NCBI GenBank assembly: GCA_021792595.1
Contig: JAJYUI010000002.1
Span: 1-39,208, forward strand
DNA length: 39,208 bases
Origin: Thermoplasmata archaeon
GTDB lineage: Archaea; Thermoplasmatota; Thermoplasmata; Thermoplasmatales; Thermoplasmataceae
Reading direction: 5' to 3'
Part shown: one piece after another, positions 1 through 8,796 of the stretch
Numbering within the stretch: position 1 is the stretch's first letter
How the letters are laid out: each line of letters opens with the position of its first letter
Notes under the pieces: model-generated
What the model was told of the DNA's origin: nothing
The model's database searches: none
The model's input: the letters and a program-made list of their open reading frames with translations, nothing else
Program-made: the position numbers and the translations under genes

Positions 1-810
1 ATTAATGGAATTCTCCTGTTCTTTCCGAATACCATACAACTTGCTCTCGGGGCTATAATACTGTCGCTTGTGGTTTCACTACCTCTTGGCACCTACATAG
101 GATCCAAACCGAATTCTGCGGCAGATCAGATAGGAAGAGTATTCTCCCTTGCGGGTTATGCCATGCCAGCATTCTGGTTGGCCTATCTTCTTATAGCGTT
201 GTTTGGTGACAAGACTGGGTACCTTCTCCCAGTTGTTCCATGGGGTGGGAATGGACTCACGGGTAGTACTACTGCTTACACTGGAAATCAGCCTTGGATA
301 CATGCCACTCAGTCAGGGTTATATACGACACCGACCCACGTTCTCCTTATTGATGCGCTTCTGGGAGGAAGCCTAAAGTGGTTCCTTATAGCCTTGGAAT
401 ATCTCATACTACCGGTACTTACCCTAACTTACGGTATTCTGGCTGGACTGCTTCGTTTCATAAGGGCGGGCATGGTAGATGCATCCAATCAGGAATATGT
501 TAAGACGGCCAGGGCTAAGGGAGTTCCGGAAAGGTTGATCATAAAGAGGCATATCAGAAAGAATGCGCTGATTCCCGCAGTGACAGTTTTCGGCCTCCTC
601 TTTGCGGGGCTACTGAGCGGGGCAGTCACTGTAGAATTGGTTTTCACATATTATGGGCTAGGCTACTTTATTGTTGAATCATCTATACCTGGACAACTTC
701 AGGTGTGGGCGATAATGGCCGGTACTATAGTATTCGGGCTTCTGCTCGTAACTGCCAATCTTATTGTAGATGTAATATATGCGTACATTGACCCGAGGAT
801 CAGGTACTAA
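1..810 (+). CDS. ABC peptide transporter permease, DppB/OppB family (5' truncated by window edge)
   Basis: Frame 1 is open from base 1 (INGILLFFPNTIQLALGAIILSLVVSLPLGTYIG...), upstream of the listed ATG at 70. Multiple TM segments and the permease EAA-like motif (EYVKTARAKGVPERLIIKRHIRKNALIPAVTVFG). Confidence 0.93.
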   Translation: MNGILLFFPNTIQLALGAIILSLVVSLPLGTYIGSKPNSAADQIGRVFSLAGYAMPAFWLAYLLIALFGDKTGYLLPVVPWGGNGLTGSTTAYTGNQPWIHATQSGLYTTPTHVLLIDALLGGSLKWFLIALEYLILPVLTLTYGILAGLLRFIRAGMVDASNQEYVKTARAKGVPERLIIKRHIRKNALIPAVTVFGLLFAGLLSGAVTVELVFTYYGLGYFIVESSIPGQLQVWAIMAGTIVFGLLLVTANLIVDVIYAYIDPRIRY

Positions 811-821
811 AGGTGAGCTAA

Positions 822-1829
822 ATGGTAGATTTAACAACAACTGAACTGCAAGTAACTCCTCCGAAAAAGATGCATCCTGCTGTAGAGGAATTCAAGTCAA
901 CCGCAAAACTCTTTCTCTCTAACAAACTGGCTCTCGTAGGCGGTACAATCACTGCAATTTACTTCTTGATTGCCCTTCTTGACGTTGTCTATCCCGAGTA
1001 TCTTGGAGGTGGAATAAACGGCTCAAACACATTCACGATTATCAGTTTGATGCCATACGGATCCATCTCTCCAGCGACCCCAGGTTCAAGTTTGGTTTAT
1101 CCAAGCCTGTTTCCGGTTTCACATTATGGATTTCCGGCTTGGTGGTTCTTCCTTGGCACAACCATGTATCAGGTCCCCATTCTCCCAGCTATGCTTATTG
1201 CGCTTAAGTACGACTTAAGCTACTCTCTCTTTGTGGTTCTTATCGGAGGTTCATTGGGGATAGTGGTTGGGGTAGTCGCAGGATACCTAGGAGGTATCTT
1301 CGATGAATTGCTCATGAGAATAACAGACATATTTTTCAGCATTCCGTTCATTGTTCTGTTGATTGCATGGCTCTTTGTCGTGGGGAACACATCGTTACTG
1401 GCGGTGTCAGAGGCGTTGGTGATCATTTGGTGGCCCATTTATGCCAGGCTTGTGCGCGGTCAGGCTCTATCTACCAAAGCGCTGAATTACGTGGAAGCTG
1501 CAAGAGCTGCTGGATCTTCAAAGTTCAGAAACATATTCGTTCACGTGCTTCCAAATGTACTGTCCCCTGTATATGTGCAATTTTCACTGGACCTAGGTAC
1601 AATAGTCTTGATATTCGCAACCCTTGACTTCCTTTCCATTGTACATCTCAGCTATCTTCCTGAACTAGGTGCTCTAATCTTAGGATACGGGGATGGTCTT
1701 GGATACCTCGTATCAGGTTATTGGTGGCCTGCGATAATTCCGGGAATATTCCTTTTGATTTTCACAGTGTCCATTAATTTGATGGGCGACGGGCTCAGGG
1801 ACGTTCTTGATCCAAAACTTAGGAGGTAA
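822..1829 (+). CDS. ABC peptide transporter permease, DppC/OppC family
   Basis: Multi-TM protein with permease loop NYVEAARAAGSSKFRNIFVHVLPNVLSPVYVQ; follows the DppB-like gene directly. Confidence 0.93.
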   Translation: MVDLTTTELQVTPPKKMHPAVEEFKSTAKLFLSNKLALVGGTITAIYFLIALLDVVYPEYLGGGINGSNTFTIISLMPYGSISPATPGSSLVYPSLFPVSHYGFPAWWFFLGTTMYQVPILPAMLIALKYDLSYSLFVVLIGGSLGIVVGVVAGYLGGIFDELLMRITDIFFSIPFIVLLIAWLFVVGNTSLLAVSEALVIIWWPIYARLVRGQALSTKALNYVEAARAAGSSKFRNIFVHVLPNVLSPVYVQFSLDLGTIVLIFATLDFLSIVHLSYLPELGALILGYGDGLGYLVSGYWWPAIIPGIFLLIFTVSINLMGDGLRDVLDPKLRR

Positions 1830-1833
1830 ATTA

Positions 1834-3471
1834 ATGACGGAGGCTTTAGAAAACGGAACTTCACAGGCAGTTGTAGTAGAAAAACTGAAAACCAGGTTTT
1901 TCACTTCAAAGGGAATAGTCAAGGCCATTGACAACTTGGATCTTAAACTCAGGACCGGAGAAACATATGGTGTCGTGGGAGAAAGCGGAAGCGGAAAGAG
2001 CGTAACTGCAGCCTCGATCATGGACTTGATTCCGGATCCACCAGGAAGAATCATACGGGGGGCGATACACATTGACGGGTTCAACATTCTTTCAGGTTAC
2101 GATAAGCACGTGAAGATCAAGGTAAGATCTGAGACCAATGTCAAGTTTAAGAGAAGCAAGAGATTGATAAAGAAACACAATTATATCATCTCCGGAATAA
2201 GAGGCAAGAAGATTGCGATGGTATTCCAGGAACCATTCCTTTCACTAAATCCTGTCTTGACTATAGGGGACCAGATTGAAGAAGCAATATTGCTTCACAA
2301 CAGGGTGTCAATAGCGAACGCTATTATCAGAAGAGAGACAATGGCAAGGAAGGATCTTGAATCTTTCGTGGATGCCGTTATTTCACAACCCGATGTACCA
2401 ACAAGGAAGGACATGATCAACAAATGGGTGAACGAATTCGGTGTGCCAGATATGGAAAGGCCGCTAAATGATCTATTCGAGAATTCCACCGACCAGGAAT
2501 TCATAGTTGAAGAGGCGTTCAAGATTGCCGAGTCTGAGAAAACAGGAATTGAGCTTGAACAGATTTATGACGGCAGAGGTTACTTCGACACTCACGACAA
2601 GCTCCACGAACTCAACTTGAACATTCTGCAGGCACAGTACAACAGGGATAGACTTGAGTCCGGAGAGGATCAACCCGGGGAACCAGGAATGGTTGCTGAG
2701 GAGATAAAAAGATACGATGAGCGTATCGAAGAACTTAAGCAGGAAGAGGCTTCATTGCGTTCTCTCCTGTTAAAGGATTACCTTTCCTACTCTTTTATGA
2801 GGCGTATTCTTAGACGGAAATATGAGAAACCGTACAAGGACATAGCTAGAAGGAGAGCCATCGAACTTCTTACTGAAGTAAATATAGCTGGACCGGAAAG
2901 GGTTCTTGACTCATACCCGCACGAACTTAGCGGTGGAATGCAACAGAGGTCAATGATAGCCATGGCACTCTCATCGAATCCAAAAATACTGATTGCGGAT
3001 GAACCTACAACCTCGCTAGACGTTACGACCCAGGCGCAGATACTTGATCTGTTAAAGGAGATAAGTCACGATACCAATATGACTATCCTGTTTATCACGC
3101 ACGATCTTGCAGTAGTGGCGGAGATGTGCAATAGAGTTGGAGTCATGTATGGAGGAAACATTGTGGAGGAAGCTGATGTAAAACAGATATTCCGAGATGC
3201 AAAACACCCATACACAACGGGTCTCATGAACTCAATCCCGAGGGCGGAAAGGAGATTTGACAAGTCCCAACGGCTGGAGTCAATACCTGGAACAGTTCCA
3301 AACCTGATTGAACCCCCCAGTGGATGCAGATTCCACCCTAGGTGCAAGTTTAAGATGGATATATGTTCTGAACAGAAACCCAGGTTGGTAGAAATTGAGG
3401 AGGGTCACAAGGTGGCCTGTTTCCTTTATTCAGATGAGGTAGAGGAAGAACCCGTGGAGGAGATTCCATGA
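1834..3471 (+). CDS. ABC peptide transporter ATP-binding protein, DppD/OppD family with long insertion
   Basis: Walker A GESGSGKS, Q-loop VFQEPFLSLNP, signature LSGGMQQR, Walker B ILIADEPT, C-terminal PRCKF...C...GHKVACFLY. The ATG at 1834 follows GGAGG, so it is preferred over the ORF-track start at 1807. Confidence 0.92.
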   Translation: MTEALENGTSQAVVVEKLKTRFFTSKGIVKAIDNLDLKLRTGETYGVVGESGSGKSVTAASIMDLIPDPPGRIIRGAIHIDGFNILSGYDKHVKIKVRSETNVKFKRSKRLIKKHNYIISGIRGKKIAMVFQEPFLSLNPVLTIGDQIEEAILLHNRVSIANAIIRRETMARKDLESFVDAVISQPDVPTRKDMINKWVNEFGVPDMERPLNDLFENSTDQEFIVEEAFKIAESEKTGIELEQIYDGRGYFDTHDKLHELNLNILQAQYNRDRLESGEDQPGEPGMVAEEIKRYDERIEELKQEEASLRSLLLKDYLSYSFMRRILRRKYEKPYKDIARRRAIELLTEVNIAGPERVLDSYPHELSGGMQQRSMIAMALSSNPKILIADEPTTSLDVTTQAQILDLLKEISHDTNMTILFITHDLAVVAEMCNRVGVMYGGNIVEEADVKQIFRDAKHPYTTGLMNSIPRAERRFDKSQRLESIPGTVPNLIEPPSGCRFHPRCKFKMDICSEQKPRLVEIEEGHKVACFLYSDEVEEEPVEEIP

Positions 3472-4937
3472 TTAGCGGCATTGGCGATGAAAACATATTG
3501 TTGTACGTTTCAGACTTGAAGAAGTATTTCCCAATCACTACAGGCAGGTTGATGGGGACTAAGGGTTATGTAAAGGCTCTAGACGGAGTAACATTTACCC
3601 TGAGAGAAGGAGAGTCCCTTGGAATAGTGGGAGAAACGGGCTGTGGCAAGACAACTCTTGGCAGGACGATCCTTGATTTAATACAGGCTACAGATGGAAA
3701 TGTATATTTCAACCTCCCAAAGGAGGAAATGCTCCGCATAATGGAACTGGAGAACAAGGAATCAACTCTTCGAGAGGAAGGCAAGACAGATGAAGATCCG
3801 GAATTATTGAAGGTTCTAAAAGAACTCGCGCCTCTCAGGAGGGAGTTCTCAACCACAAAAATGAGCGGGCGGAAACTCTCGAAACTCAGGCGTTACATGC
3901 AGCCAGTATTTCAAGATCCATTCAGTTCGCTCGACCCTAGAAAGATTGTAAGATCAATCATCGGGGAACCGATGAAAGTTCTCTTGAAGATGAAAGTTGA
4001 AGAGATTATCGCAAAAGAACTCGAAATCATAGAAGAAATAGGACTTAGCGAGGATCACCTTTACAGGTTTCCACACGAGTTTAGCGGTGGGCAGAGACAG
4101 AGAATAGGAATAGCCAGAGCCATCTCTATTGAACCAAAACTACTAATCCTGGATGAACCAACCTCAGCGCTCGACGTTTCAGTTCAGGCTCAGATCCTGA
4201 ACATACTGAGAGACTTACAGAATAGGAGAGGTCTCTCCTATCTTTTCATATCGCATCACTTGAATGTTATAAGAATGATGTCGGATCGTGTGGGAGTGAT
4301 GTATCTTGGCAAAATGGTAGAACTGGCAGATACTGAAGAGTTGTTCACGGATATGCTGCACCCTTACACCAAGGCGTTGCTGTCGGCCATTCCAATACCA
4401 GATCCGGAAACGAAGATCAACAGGATTGTTCTGGAAGGCGAGATCCCTAATCCATCTGACCCTCCCAAGGGATGCCACTTCCACCCGAGATGCCCAGTAG
4501 CAATGAAAACATGTGGCTGGTCACCGGTCAACCTTTCAAACCCATTGGCTGCAATGCTTGATCCAGTTAGGAACCAAGAGGCAAAAGACATTGTGGGAAT
4601 TCAGGAAATAATAGTGGATGAGGATAAGAACTATCTTCAGATCCTTTTCGCCCCGGAGTCGCCTGTAAGTGAAAGCAACCTTCAGTTGGTGAAGGACCTC
4701 ATTGAAAAGGAGTCTCTGTTGAAGGGCGGGGTTGTCTTCGAGGCCATAAAGGACGTCTTTATCGAGAGTGAATCTAATTCATTGATAATCACGATGGTTG
4801 ACCCAGAGACTCCCAAGCTCAAGGAAGTAAGAAAAGGTCACTTTGTCTCCTGTTTACTCTACGACTATAACTATTTCGATCAGGAAACATCAGGAAGTGA
4901 GCAGGTTGCGGAGGAACTCATATCAGATAAGGGATAA
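3468..4937 (+). CDS. ABC peptide transporter ATP-binding protein, DppF/OppF family
   Basis: Walker A GETGCGKT, VFQDPFSSLDP, FSGGQRQRIGIARA, LLILDEPTSALD. ATGA overlap with the upstream gene. Confidence 0.93.
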   Translation: MISGIGDENILLYVSDLKKYFPITTGRLMGTKGYVKALDGVTFTLREGESLGIVGETGCGKTTLGRTILDLIQATDGNVYFNLPKEEMLRIMELENKESTLREEGKTDEDPELLKVLKELAPLRREFSTTKMSGRKLSKLRRYMQPVFQDPFSSLDPRKIVRSIIGEPMKVLLKMKVEEIIAKELEIIEEIGLSEDHLYRFPHEFSGGQRQRIGIARAISIEPKLLILDEPTSALDVSVQAQILNILRDLQNRRGLSYLFISHHLNVIRMMSDRVGVMYLGKMVELADTEELFTDMLHPYTKALLSAIPIPDPETKINRIVLEGEIPNPSDPPKGCHFHPRCPVAMKTCGWSPVNLSNPLAAMLDPVRNQEAKDIVGIQEIIVDEDKNYLQILFAPESPVSESNLQLVKDLIEKESLLKGGVVFEAIKDVFIESESNSLIITMVDPETPKLKEVRKGHFVSCLLYDYNYFDQETSGSEQVAEELISDKG

Positions 4938-5322
4938 AAAGCAGGAAGCCAAAGCAATTTACAGGGATGCAGGCGCCAACCTTACGTCTAGGGACTTTGA
5001 GGGCAAGGAGCTTGCAAAGTATCTATTATGGCCATTCACGAGGGCTCTCTTTGGGGTGGGGTGTATATTCCTTGACTTGCTAGTTGTTCCCTTCCTTTAC
5101 GAAGTTATTCCACCAATTCATGAAGGCATCGCTATTCTCAACTTTCTTTACACCTACAACTTGTTGTTTTACTACATTCTGGCGATGGAAGGCTTTTTGT
5201 TCATTCTTCTGGTGATACTTGAGATAAGATTCTATAAGAAACGACTTGCTAAGGATCTTGAAAGAGAAATGATACTAAACCTGCTGGACAGGAAATCAGG
5301 CAAGATCAGAAGGAATATCTGA
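4897..5322 (+). CDS. Small membrane protein of unknown function
   Basis: ORF with two or three hydrophobic segments overlapping the 3' end of the DppF-like gene. Start uncertain (GTG 4897 or TTG 4906 look more plausible than ATG 4843). Confidence 0.55.
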   Translation: MSRLRRNSYQIRDKKQEAKAIYRDAGANLTSRDFEGKELAKYLLWPFTRALFGVGCIFLDLLVVPFLYEVIPPIHEGIAILNFLYTYNLLFYYILAMEGFLFILLVILEIRFYKKRLAKDLEREMILNLLDRKSGKIRRNI

Positions 5323-5856
5323 AGTGTAAAAAGTCATCAGTATATCATCTACATACTTTCCATCAAAAAAGAACTGGCCAACTCTTGCTCCTTCCTTCCT
5401 GAATCCAAGTTTCTCATAAGTTTCAATCGCTACTGTGTTGGTAGAGAACACATCAAGATTTATTTTTTCGATTCCTCTCTTCATTGCCTCAATCTTTGCC
5501 TCTTCAATTAATCTTGTTCCAAGCCCAAGGTGCCTGTGCCCTGCTCTTATTGCAATTCCAAGATTTGCAGTATGCCTGTTTTTTCTGTGCATTCCCCGCT
5601 GAAGTGCCAGAACACCAACGATAAGTCCAGCATAATCAACAACAAGAGTGAGATCGTCGGGGTTTCTTATTCTTTCCTGTTCTCCCCTCTCTGTGTACAT
5701 GTAGAATTCCCCGATGAGAAATTTCTTCTCTTCCATAACGCTCTGCATACAATCGATGATTCCTCTTGCATCCACTGTGGTGGCCTTCCGCAGTGTGTAT
5801 TGTTTTCCATTGCCATTTGCCTGTTCTTTGGGGCGTCTAATGTGCATTGTTGCCAC
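5296..5856 (-). CDS. GNAT family N-acetyltransferase
   Basis: LGIAIRAGHRHLGLGTRLIEEAKIEAMKRGIEKINLDVFSTNTVAIETYEKLGFRKEG fits the GNAT acetyl-CoA binding motif and C-terminal fold. Confidence 0.88.
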   Translation of the reverse strand: MATMHIRRPKEQANGNGKQYTLRKATTVDARGIIDCMQSVMEEKKFLIGEFYMYTERGEQERIRNPDDLTLVVDYAGLIVGVLALQRGMHRKNRHTANLGIAIRAGHRHLGLGTRLIEEAKIEAMKRGIEKINLDVFSTNTVAIETYEKLGFRKEGARVGQFFFDGKYVDDILMTFYTSDIPSDLA

Positions 5857-5955
5857 CGAACATGAATTTCACACGATTGAACGCCTTCTCATTTAAACAT
5901 GGCTGTATATTCCATTGAATCAGCGCAAAGTCCATCTTCACCAGATTCTCGCACG

Positions 5956-6276
5956 TCATGGGTAGATCTGGTTTCCCCTATATAATATCACGAGATCTCC
6001 TTTAGTTCCCAGAATATCACCAATCTCTGTTTCCCTCATTTTGATGTACTGTGAATACCTCTCGGGATTCCCACTCCTTTCACCTATAAGAACTGCATTC
6101 CTGCGCAGGGAAATTTGCAGTCTTATCCTGAAAGAAAGTTCCTCACTAAGTTTTTCCAGTTCTATTCTGTCAGGCAACCTGTCAATATTACAGACTGCTT
6201 TATGAAGGATTTGCGCATGATACCAATTGACAAAAAGCATATTGCCAAGACTCAATTTAGGGAATTGATTGAACAA
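5956..6276 (-). CDS. Small hypothetical protein divergent from rtcB
   Basis: 106-codon ORF (TTG start at 6276; ATG alternative at 6240) filling the gap upstream of rtcB. Protein-like composition, no family recognised. Confidence 0.4.
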   Translation of the reverse strand: MFNQFPKLSLGNMLFVNWYHAQILHKAVCNIDRLPDRIELEKLSEELSFRIRLQISLRRNAVLIGERSGNPERYSQYIKMRETEIGDILGTKGDLVILYRGNQIYP

Positions 6277-7708
6277 TCAGGAAGACCAGCCCCGGTTTGA
6301 GGGGAAGTACAGATACGTGATACCTAGCGGATATGACAGGGATATGAGGGTACCAGCAATGATCTACGGTGACCAAGAGACTGTGAACTCGTCCTGGGCC
6401 GACGGTTCAGCGAAACAACTCATAAACGTCTCAACTCTTCCCTCAATAGTTGGGCAGGCCGTTGCAATGCCAGACATACATGGTGGTTATGGATTCCCCA
6501 TTGGTGGGGTGGCAGCCTTTGACTATGATACTGGCATAGTATCGCCAGGCGGGGTTGGATATGACATAAATTGCGGAGTAACTCTTCTTTCTGTCCCGCT
6601 CAATGAATCTGAGGCCAGAAATAGGATACAGGATCTTGTGGACGAGGTTTTCCAGAATGTACCATCCGGTCTTGGAAACAGGGGTAAATTCGAAGTACCA
6701 ATTCGGGAGATGTCTCTAGTTCTGGATCATGGCATGGAATGGGCTGCCGAGAGAGGCATCGCCACTGAAGACGATCTAAAACGCACTGAGGAGAACGGCT
6801 CCATTGGATCTGCAGACAGCGCGAAGGTTTCAAATGCAGCCAGGCAGAGAGGCAAGAGTCAACTGGGAACACTTGGGGCAGGCAATCACTTTCTTGAAGT
6901 TCAGGCGGTCGATGAAATATTTGAGCAAAGGCTCTCCAAAATATATGGTTTGCCTGAAAAGGGAGGTGTGACCGTTATGATTCACACTGGTTCCAGGGGT
7001 CTTGGACATCAGGTGGCCACAGATTATATCAAGAAATTATCCTCAAGAAAAAATACTGGCGGTCTCAGAGATCCGCAGCTTATCTACGCCGAAATTCACA
7101 GCCAGGAAGGTGGCGACTATCTGGCTGCTATGTCAGCGGCTGCAAACTTTGCATTTGTAAACAGGGCACTTATAGTCCATAAGGTGAGGCAGTCGATATC
7201 AAGGGTGTTTGGCATAGATCATGAAGAATGCAAGCTTGTCTACAGTATTTCGCATAATATTGCAAAGGTCGAGGAACACTTTGTGGATGGAAGGAGAAGG
7301 AAGCTTATGGTGCATAGAAAGGGGGCGACAAAGGCATTTTCGGCAGATTCGACTGAAGGGATGTTTCAGGGAACAGGACATCCCGTCATCATACCTGGAG
7401 ATATGGGCTCAGCTTCTTACGTGATAACGGGAACTCCGGGAAACATGACTCTATCATTCGGTTCTTCATGTCACGGGGCAGGCAGGAGACTCAGCAGGCA
7501 CAATTCAGCGAGAACCTTCAGGGAATCTGAGGTCTTGAAGAGACTTGAGGAAGATGGAATCTACAGCAGGTTTTCCACCAAGAAAGTTATGATTGAGGAG
7601 GCTCCCGGAAGCTACAAGGACATTGACAAGGTGATTGAAATCGCCACTGGATCCAGATTGGGAACCCCTGTTGCAAGGATGAAGCCCATGGGGGTCGTCA
7701 AAGGATGA
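6269..7708 (+). CDS. rtcB: RNA-splicing ligase RtcB
   Basis: AMPDIHGGYGFPIGGVAAFD, GGVGYDINCGV, GTLGAGNHFLEVQ, HTGSRGLGHQV, GDMGSASYV, HGAGRRLSR: RtcB motifs throughout. Confidence 0.97.
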   Translation: MNNQEDQPRFEGKYRYVIPSGYDRDMRVPAMIYGDQETVNSSWADGSAKQLINVSTLPSIVGQAVAMPDIHGGYGFPIGGVAAFDYDTGIVSPGGVGYDINCGVTLLSVPLNESEARNRIQDLVDEVFQNVPSGLGNRGKFEVPIREMSLVLDHGMEWAAERGIATEDDLKRTEENGSIGSADSAKVSNAARQRGKSQLGTLGAGNHFLEVQAVDEIFEQRLSKIYGLPEKGGVTVMIHTGSRGLGHQVATDYIKKLSSRKNTGGLRDPQLIYAEIHSQEGGDYLAAMSAAANFAFVNRALIVHKVRQSISRVFGIDHEECKLVYSISHNIAKVEEHFVDGRRRKLMVHRKGATKAFSADSTEGMFQGTGHPVIIPGDMGSASYVITGTPGNMTLSFGSSCHGAGRRLSRHNSARTFRESEVLKRLEEDGIYSRFSTKKVMIEEAPGSYKDIDKVIEIATGSRLGTPVARMKPMGVVKG

Positions 7709-8724
7709 ACCTGATCGAGAAATCAATCTCCGGATACGTTTTTCATGATGGCAGGATGAGGAAGGGGACTGTCAGAAAGGACGGAGATCTCACCATATTT
7801 GAGGAGGGAGTGATGCTAGACTCTGGGCTTGAAGGAACCCTGATCCCGGCACCAGTAAACAGTCATAGCCACATTGGCGATTCTTTCGTCACAGAGGAGC
7901 CTATGGGAAACCTGAAAGATGTTGTCGGCCCCGGAGGATTCAAGGAAAGGCAATATGGGGCTGTAGACCAGGGAAGAGTTCAGTCACAGATGAAGAAGAC
8001 GATGGATTTCATGAAATCAAGGGGTACAGCGACATTCATTGACTTCAGGGAGGGCGGAAAGGTTGGGGCAGGTTTACTCCGGGAACTTGAAGAAGACATT
8101 AGCCCAATCATTCTTGGAAGACCCACTTCACCCGGTGACGGCACACTTTCTATTTCAGATGGCGCTGGAATGAGCTCAATCGCTGACCACGACATGGAGG
8201 CACTACATAAGATATCCGACGAGTGCAGACGGGAAGGAAAGATATTTGCAATTCACTCTAGTGAATTCCAGAGGGAGGATATTGAAACAATACTCTCCTT
8301 GGAACCCGGTCTCCTCATTCATTGTATCGAGTGTTCAGACGAAGACCTCTCAAGGATAAGTAAGAAGAATATTCCTGTGGCGGTTACACCCCGGTCAAAC
8401 ATTTTTTTCGGCAAGAGGCCCGATTACTCACGTTTTCTTGAACATGGAGTAGAACTCCTTCTAGGAACTGATAACGTAATGACAGTCGAGCCTGACATAT
8501 TCGAGGAAATGCACTTCCTTTATACCTGGCAGAGGTCTACGGGAAGGATTAACCCAGATGAGATTCTTAAGACATCTACAGAGAATCCGTGGAAGTTCAT
8601 TGAAAGCAAGATGAAGATCGGTGCTCGAAGAAGCTACCTCTTTTTCAGAGGGTTAAAGCTCACCTCATATGAAATAGTAACCAGGTCTCATATGCACAAT
8701 TCCCAGAGAGTGAGGATAATTTAG
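7705..8724 (+). CDS. Amidohydrolase-superfamily protein
   Basis: PAPVNSHSHIGDS metal-binding motif, later AIHSSE and LLLGTDNVMT; ATGA overlap with rtcB. Confidence 0.75.
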   Translation: MNLIEKSISGYVFHDGRMRKGTVRKDGDLTIFEEGVMLDSGLEGTLIPAPVNSHSHIGDSFVTEEPMGNLKDVVGPGGFKERQYGAVDQGRVQSQMKKTMDFMKSRGTATFIDFREGGKVGAGLLRELEEDISPIILGRPTSPGDGTLSISDGAGMSSIADHDMEALHKISDECRREGKIFAIHSSEFQREDIETILSLEPGLLIHCIECSDEDLSRISKKNIPVAVTPRSNIFFGKRPDYSRFLEHGVELLLGTDNVMTVEPDIFEEMHFLYTWQRSTGRINPDEILKTSTENPWKFIESKMKIGARRSYLFFRGLKLTSYEIVTRSHMHNSQRVRII

Positions 8725-8796
8725 AGAACCTGAATTTCCCACAACAATATTTATATCAGGAAATTTCCTTACGGCTAAACTGAGAGGAAGATTACA

